Source: Planctomycetota bacterium (GTDB taxonomy: Bacteria > Planctomycetota > Phycisphaerae > Sedimentisphaerales > Anaerohalosphaeraceae). From it: a DNA stretch of 9,810 nt. The stretch is from positions 1-9,810 of the forward strand of contig VRUF01000005.1 of the NCBI GenBank assembly GCA_019456245.1, written 5' to 3'. Numbering within the stretch: the stretch's first letter is position 1; every line of letters begins with the position of its first letter. Shown here piece after piece: positions 6,827 to 9,810 of this stretch. Below the pieces are notes generated by a model. The model was not told the origin of the DNA, searched no databases, and was given only the letters and a program-made list of their open reading frames with translations. A program made the translations under genes and the position numbers.

Positions 6827-7714
6827 TCATCCAAACCCATGCTCTTTTGCATATTTGACAAGCTCCAGGCTTCTCCTCAAAGACGGAGTATCCTGCATTT
6901 CATTGCCGTTCGTTATAACCGCAGAACCTGTTTTTTCGGCTTCTTTGAAAAGCCCTATAGTTCGATTGGCCTCTTTTATCTCTTCGCTCGTTATATCGAA
7001 ATACTTATTAATTATGGGGAGCTGTGAAGGGTGTATCGCAAGCTTTCCCTGTAAGTTTATTTTCCTTAAATACTTGCACTCTTCTTCAAGAAAACTCAGG
7101 TGTTTCTCTTGTGTATATCCACGCTCTATAGGGCCTATGCACTGCATATTGTGCATACGTGCAACGAGCGCCAACTCTATTTGAATATGATTTAAGAGGG
7201 GATGTTTTTCTAATGGACCTCCCCTTTCTACTCCTAATTCATAACTTAGATCCTCCGCACCTAAGGCTACAGCCGTTATTCTATGGCTGCTGTACAAAAC
7301 TTCCCTGAGCTTATAAGCACCCTTGGGAGTCTCAATGAGCCCGATTATCTCTATTTTTTTCCTTGCAAAAGTATCGCACGAATTCAAAAAGACATCTAAT
7401 TCCTGAACTTCTTTTCTGGATTCAATTTTGGGCAGCATTATCGCATGCGGCACCAACTTACTTATCAAGGAGAGGTCTTTCTGGTAAAAAGGCGTCCTTG
7501 GGCCATTAATCCTTATGCACAACTCCTTAGAACCATCATAGTTTTGGGGGAAAATTTGTGCCAACAACTCTCGCCCCTGTTCTTTCGCTGAATCAGGGAT
7601 GCTGTCTTCGAGATCATAAATAATCGTGTCCACCTCACTTTGCAAAACCCTCTCACAAAATCTGGGATTATTTGCCGGGATAAAAAGCAAACTTCTACGC
7701 TTTGGCTTATACAT
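6827..7714 (-). CDS. HpcH/HpaI-family CoA-ester lyase (citrate lyase beta/CitE-like)
   Basis: A 295-residue protein, normal for CitE/CLYBL-type TIM barrels. Family signatures run in order: RRSLLFIPANNPRF (6-19), DTIIYDLEDSIP (29-40), LCIRINGPRTPF (65-76, substrate Arg R68), IMLPKIES (92-99), IGLIETPKGAY (124-134, metal ligand E128), ALGAEDLSYELG (150-161, metal ligand D155), MQCIGPIER, and GKLAIHPSQLPIINKYF. All expected catalytic and metal residues are present, so it looks active. Relatives cleave or form C-C bonds in CoA thioesters such as citryl-, citramalyl- or malyl-CoA. The reading frame extends 41 codons further upstream, but those codons lie inside the acyltransferase gene and do not resemble the family; AGGTGG five bases before 7714 fixes this start. 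An HpaI-type aldolase on a non-CoA substrate is possible, though the CitE motifs fit better. Its presence in a polysaccharide locus is unusual. Confidence 0.88.
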   Translation of the reverse strand: MYKPKRRSLLFIPANNPRFCERVLQSEVDTIIYDLEDSIPDSAKEQGRELLAQIFPQNYDGSKELCIRINGPRTPFYQKDLSLISKLVPHAIMLPKIESRKEVQELDVFLNSCDTFARKKIEIIGLIETPKGAYKLREVLYSSHRITAVALGAEDLSYELGVERGGPLEKHPLLNHIQIELALVARMHNMQCIGPIERGYTQEKHLSFLEEECKYLRKINLQGKLAIHPSQLPIINKYFDITSEEIKEANRTIGLFKEAEKTGSAVITNGNEMQDTPSLRRSLELVKYAKEHGFG

Positions 7715-7719
7715 TTTTA

Positions 7720-7726
7720 CCACCTT
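7720..7726 (-). promoter_or_regulatory. Ribosome-binding site fixing the start of the CoA-ester lyase
   Basis: Coding-strand AAGGTGG lies five bases before the ATG at 7714. It selects this Met over the in-frame upstream ATG at 7837, whose use would overlap the acyltransferase gene by more than 100 bases. It sits within the 16-base gap after the acyltransferase stop. Confidence 0.7.
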
Positions 7727-7730
7727 TTCT

Positions 7731-8387
7731 TTATGTCTGTTTAAAAGATTCGTCTTTGGTGTTTCTATTTCGATATCGCAAAAGTTTTGCCGGCGAACCG
7801 ACAAAAATCGCTCCGTCAGGAACGTCATGAGTAACAACTGACCTTGCTCCTATGACTGCCCCGTCGCCGATCGTAACACCGGGCAAAATGGAACTGCCTG
7901 CACCTATCCAGACATCGTTTCCAATAAGAACAGGTTTAGAAGAAAGCGGCTGTTTCCGAATCAATTCACCAGGTTCGATACCATGATTCACATCGGTAAT
8001 ATGACAACCTGGAGCCACTAAGCAATCGTTTCCTATCACAACAGATTGATTTGCTAATATTATTGACCATCGCCCAATATATGAATTATCCCCAACCACC
8101 AATTCAGCCTGGGGCCAGGCACCGAGATATATGCCTTTGCCAAGTGTAACATCCGAACCCAATCGGATACGTTCCGGCCAGGTAACTTCAACAGGACCTT
8201 CCAATTTCAGGCGACGGGCAAAATTAAGACCCTTAATTCGAAGACGCAACCGTCGCATAAAAGGCAGCGTATGACTCAGGGGATACCTGAAGAATTTCAC
8301 AATGGGCCTTAGAAAACTCATAAGGAGACTTTTTCGTAATTTGGAAATTACACCTCGACCTTCTTTTCCTTGCCTTATCTTATCCAT
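7731..8387 (-). CDS. Hexapeptide-repeat O-acetyltransferase (WbbJ / maltose acetyltransferase-like)
   Basis: A 218-residue protein from the chosen start. A basic, amphipathic N-terminal part (about residues 1-60) precedes a left-handed beta-helix with clear hexapeptides: RIRLGSDVTLGKGIYLG, LVVGDNSYIGRWSII and SVVIGNDCLVAPGC. The active-site segment HITDVNHG (129-136) carries the probable catalytic H135. It is followed by KPVLIGNDVWIGAGSSILPGVTIG and the closing DVPDGAIFVGSPAKLLR, both hallmarks of the xenobiotic/maltose acetyltransferase group. It should transfer acetyl or another acyl group from CoA to a sugar hydroxyl in the cytoplasm. The frame could start at 8471, but the ATG at 8387 has AAGGCGAGG just upstream, and the extra 28 residues look nothing like the family. 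The start overlaps the flippase end by 8 bases, implying coupled translation. The acceptor sugar is unknown. Confidence 0.88.
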   Translation of the reverse strand: MDKIRQGKEGRGVISKLRKSLLMSFLRPIVKFFRYPLSHTLPFMRRLRLRIKGLNFARRLKLEGPVEVTWPERIRLGSDVTLGKGIYLGAWPQAELVVGDNSYIGRWSIILANQSVVIGNDCLVAPGCHITDVNHGIEPGELIRKQPLSSKPVLIGNDVWIGAGSSILPGVTIGDGAVIGARSVVTHDVPDGAIFVGSPAKLLRYRNRNTKDESFKQT

Positions 8388-9810
8388 CAGACCTCGCCTT
8401 ATCGTTTGATTCTGATCTGTATTCTTTATACTCACCAGAGGTGTATTTGTCCTGAGTAACCGGTATACCATTTGCCCTGAATTTCTCCAGGAAGCCCGCT
8501 ATATACAGCTTCAATCTATGGATCAACAGTTTCATATCTTTGGGGGTCGGTACCATGTCTGCAAGCGAAGCTGATCGATAATGCCTTACCGTTAAAATAA
8601 TAATACAAACAAGGCTAATCGCCTGCGCTGCCACAAAGCCCAGGGCTACACCATTGATGCCAAGGAGAGAAGATAGCAAAAATGCAATAATAACCATCAC
8701 AGCTAACCCAGCCAGACGAGAAAACATCCCAGCCATCGGTTTACCCTGACCTTGCATGCTCTGAGAAAGCAGCGAAGTCAAACCTCGCAGTATAATGCCG
8801 CTAGCCAAAATAATCGCCGTTACACGGGCATCCGCAAACGCCGAACCATAAACCAATGGCAACAACAAATAAACCACTACCGATAAAATTATTCCCACAG
8901 CGAACGAAATAATCACTGCGCTCCGGAATATATGCGCGATGCGGGTAAATCCTTCGCGAGGTTTTTCCCGAGCCGCAATGGTTAGCGAGACGAAACCCAT
9001 GGATTGAGGTAAATTTGCCAAGACGCCAGCGGCGCTAAATGCCACCACATACAATCCGAAGTCACGTTTTGTCAGCAACCATAACAGCAGGATGTGATCC
9101 CCTCTATGTGTGAACTGCCCGACAATATCAACTACCGCATAGGGTATCCCCTGCCGCACCAGTTTCACCAGCGAACCCATCGGTCCCATGAGAGGAACTT
9201 CACGCATAAGAAGTACAAGTCTTCCCAAAGCGGTTACCCAAAATGCCGCCATCGAAGCCCAGAGACAATACATCAGGTTAGCTCTTGCAAACAAAACTAG
9301 TATCACCAAAAGCAGCACATAAACGGGACTTTGCAGAAGTCTAAAGAAATTAAGACGACGAAAATGTCCTCGCCCGTGGTCCACACCCATTAGGCTGGAC
9401 GAAAGTATGTAAGCCGGCACGAATATTATCATATATATCCGCGCCAATCCCATGATGTCGCTATCGGCCTCCGGAATCAAAAATGGTAAGAATGTCAATC
9501 CTACCAAAACGGCAACGGCCGACAGAATCAAGGACAATATTATAGACGTCCGAACAACCGGTCCTACATCCTCGTCGACAGCGGCGCGTCGCGTAATGGC
9601 TATTCTCGTCCCAAATAAGCCCATGTTAGCGATAATATTCGGCCAAAGGATAATAGCAGCGAAATCGCCTCGCCCCTCCGCCCCCAATAGCCTGGCAACA
9701 ATGACCCCTTGCACCAACATACAACCGTTAAGCATGATACTGGTAGCATAGGTTTCCAGAAAATGACGAGCACCTATCGCCCGTCGCTTTCGAGGCGGGT
9801 CAAGTTTTGA
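8380..9810 (-). CDS. Wzx-type polysaccharide flippase (MATE/oligosaccharidyl-lipid family), 5' end cut by window edge
   Basis: At least 476 residues are encoded, with about twelve hydrophobic segments. The ARLLGAEGRGDFA segment after the first helix matches the aRxLGpexyG motif of polysaccharide-biosynthesis flippases, and SMQGQGKPM sits in a late loop as in many relatives. These proteins move undecaprenyl-diphosphate-linked repeat units across the inner membrane. An in-frame ATG exists at 9735, but it falls inside the first membrane helix, and the frame continues open to 9810 with flippase-like basic residues (PPRKRRAIGARHFLETYATS). The true start is therefore to the right of the window. The protein ends with a hydrophilic tail of about 60 residues after the last helix, longer than usual. 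It is the first gene of the visible transcript and overlaps the acyltransferase start by 8 bases. Confidence 0.92.
   Translation of the reverse strand, partial: SKLDPPRKRRAIGARHFLETYATSIMLNGCMLVQGVIVARLLGAEGRGDFAAIILWPNIIANMGLFGTRIAITRRAAVDEDVGPVVRTSIILSLILSAVAVLVGLTFLPFLIPEADSDIMGLARIYMIIFVPAYILSSSLMGVDHGRGHFRRLNFFRLLQSPVYVLLLVILVLFARANLMYCLWASMAAFWVTALGRLVLLMREVPLMGPMGSLVKLVRQGIPYAVVDIVGQFTHRGDHILLLWLLTKRDFGLYVVAFSAAGVLANLPQSMGFVSLTIAAREKPREGFTRIAHIFRSAVIISFAVGIILSVVVYLLLPLVYGSAFADARVTAIILASGIILRGLTSLLSQSMQGQGKPMAGMFSRLAGLAVMVIIAFLLSSLLGINGVALGFVAAQAISLVCIIILTVRHYRSASLADMVPTPKDMKLLIHRLKLYIAGFLEKFRANGIPVTQDKYTSGEYKEYRSESNDKARSDG
8392..8400 (-). promoter_or_regulatory. Ribosome-binding site deciding the acyltransferase start
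   Basis: Coding-strand AAGGCGAGG inside the last codons of the flippase lies four bases before the ATG at 8387. It favours this start over the ATG at 8471 and is consistent with coupled translation from the flippase. Confidence 0.6.

Noticed and set aside
6786..7184. Plus-strand open frame of 132 codons beginning in the 112-base spacer
   Set aside because: Most of it is antisense to the CoA-lyase C-terminus; it has low-complexity hydrophobic and Ser-rich sequence and no family resemblance.
7715..7837. N-terminal extension of the CoA lyase to an ATG at 7837
   Set aside because: The extra 41 codons overlap the acyltransferase gene and do not resemble CitE N-termini; the AGGTGG before 7714 is a much better start signal.
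8388..8471. N-terminal extension of the acyltransferase to an ATG at 8471
   Set aside because: The extra 28 codons are the out-of-frame reading of the flippase tail, and the ATG at 8387 has the better ribosome site.
1..9810. tRNA, rRNA, CRISPR arrays, insertion sequences, attachment sites
   Set aside because: No tandem direct repeats with spacers, transposase-like proteins, terminal inverted repeats or cloverleaf-like segments were seen, and nearly all bases fall within well-supported genes.

Overview
This window looks like part of a bacterial surface-polysaccharide (O-antigen, capsule or exopolysaccharide) biosynthesis locus. All nine supported genes lie on the minus strand, so transcription runs right to left. 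The gene content (Wzx-type flippase, O-antigen ligase/polymerase-like membrane protein, two GT4-type glycosyltransferases, two left-handed beta-helix acyltransferases) and the clear AGGAGG-like ribosome sites indicate a bacterium, probably a diderm environmental species. Base composition is uneven, from roughly 32% to 60% G+C in sampled 60-base blocks. The phylum cannot be fixed from the sequence. A planctomycete such as Phycisphaerae is only a weak guess.

In transcription order: (1) 9810-8380, flippase, its 5' end cut by the window edge. (2) 8387-7731, hexapeptide-repeat O-acyltransferase, overlapping the flippase by 8 bases. (3) 7714-6827, a CitE/HpcH-HpaI-type CoA-ester C-C lyase, 16 bases further on. 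(4) A 112-base spacer, then 6714-5449, an ATP-grasp carboxylate-amine-ligase-like protein, joined by an ATGA overlap to (5) 5452-4310, a divergent polysaccharide-deacetylase-like protein. (6) 4264-3173, glycosyltransferase. (7) A 100-base A+T-rich spacer, then 3072-1645, O-antigen ligase/polymerase-like protein. (8) 1593-418, glycosyltransferase. (9) 406-1, a second hexapeptide acyltransferase cut by the left window edge.

The likely division of labour is as follows. The glycosyltransferases build a lipid-linked repeat unit in the cytoplasm, and the acyltransferases and the ATP-grasp enzyme decorate it or its precursors. The flippase moves it across the inner membrane, and the Wzy/WaaL-like protein polymerises or ligates it. 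The initiating phosphoglycosyl transferase, nucleotide-sugar enzymes and export proteins are not in the window. The most unusual part is the middle: a CoA-ester lyase next to a translationally coupled ATP-grasp/deacetylase-like pair. This suggests a carboxylate- or amide-containing decoration, but the substrate is not visible from sequence. No RNA genes, insertion sequences, CRISPR arrays or convincing terminators were found, and no gene-free stretch exceeds 112 bases.
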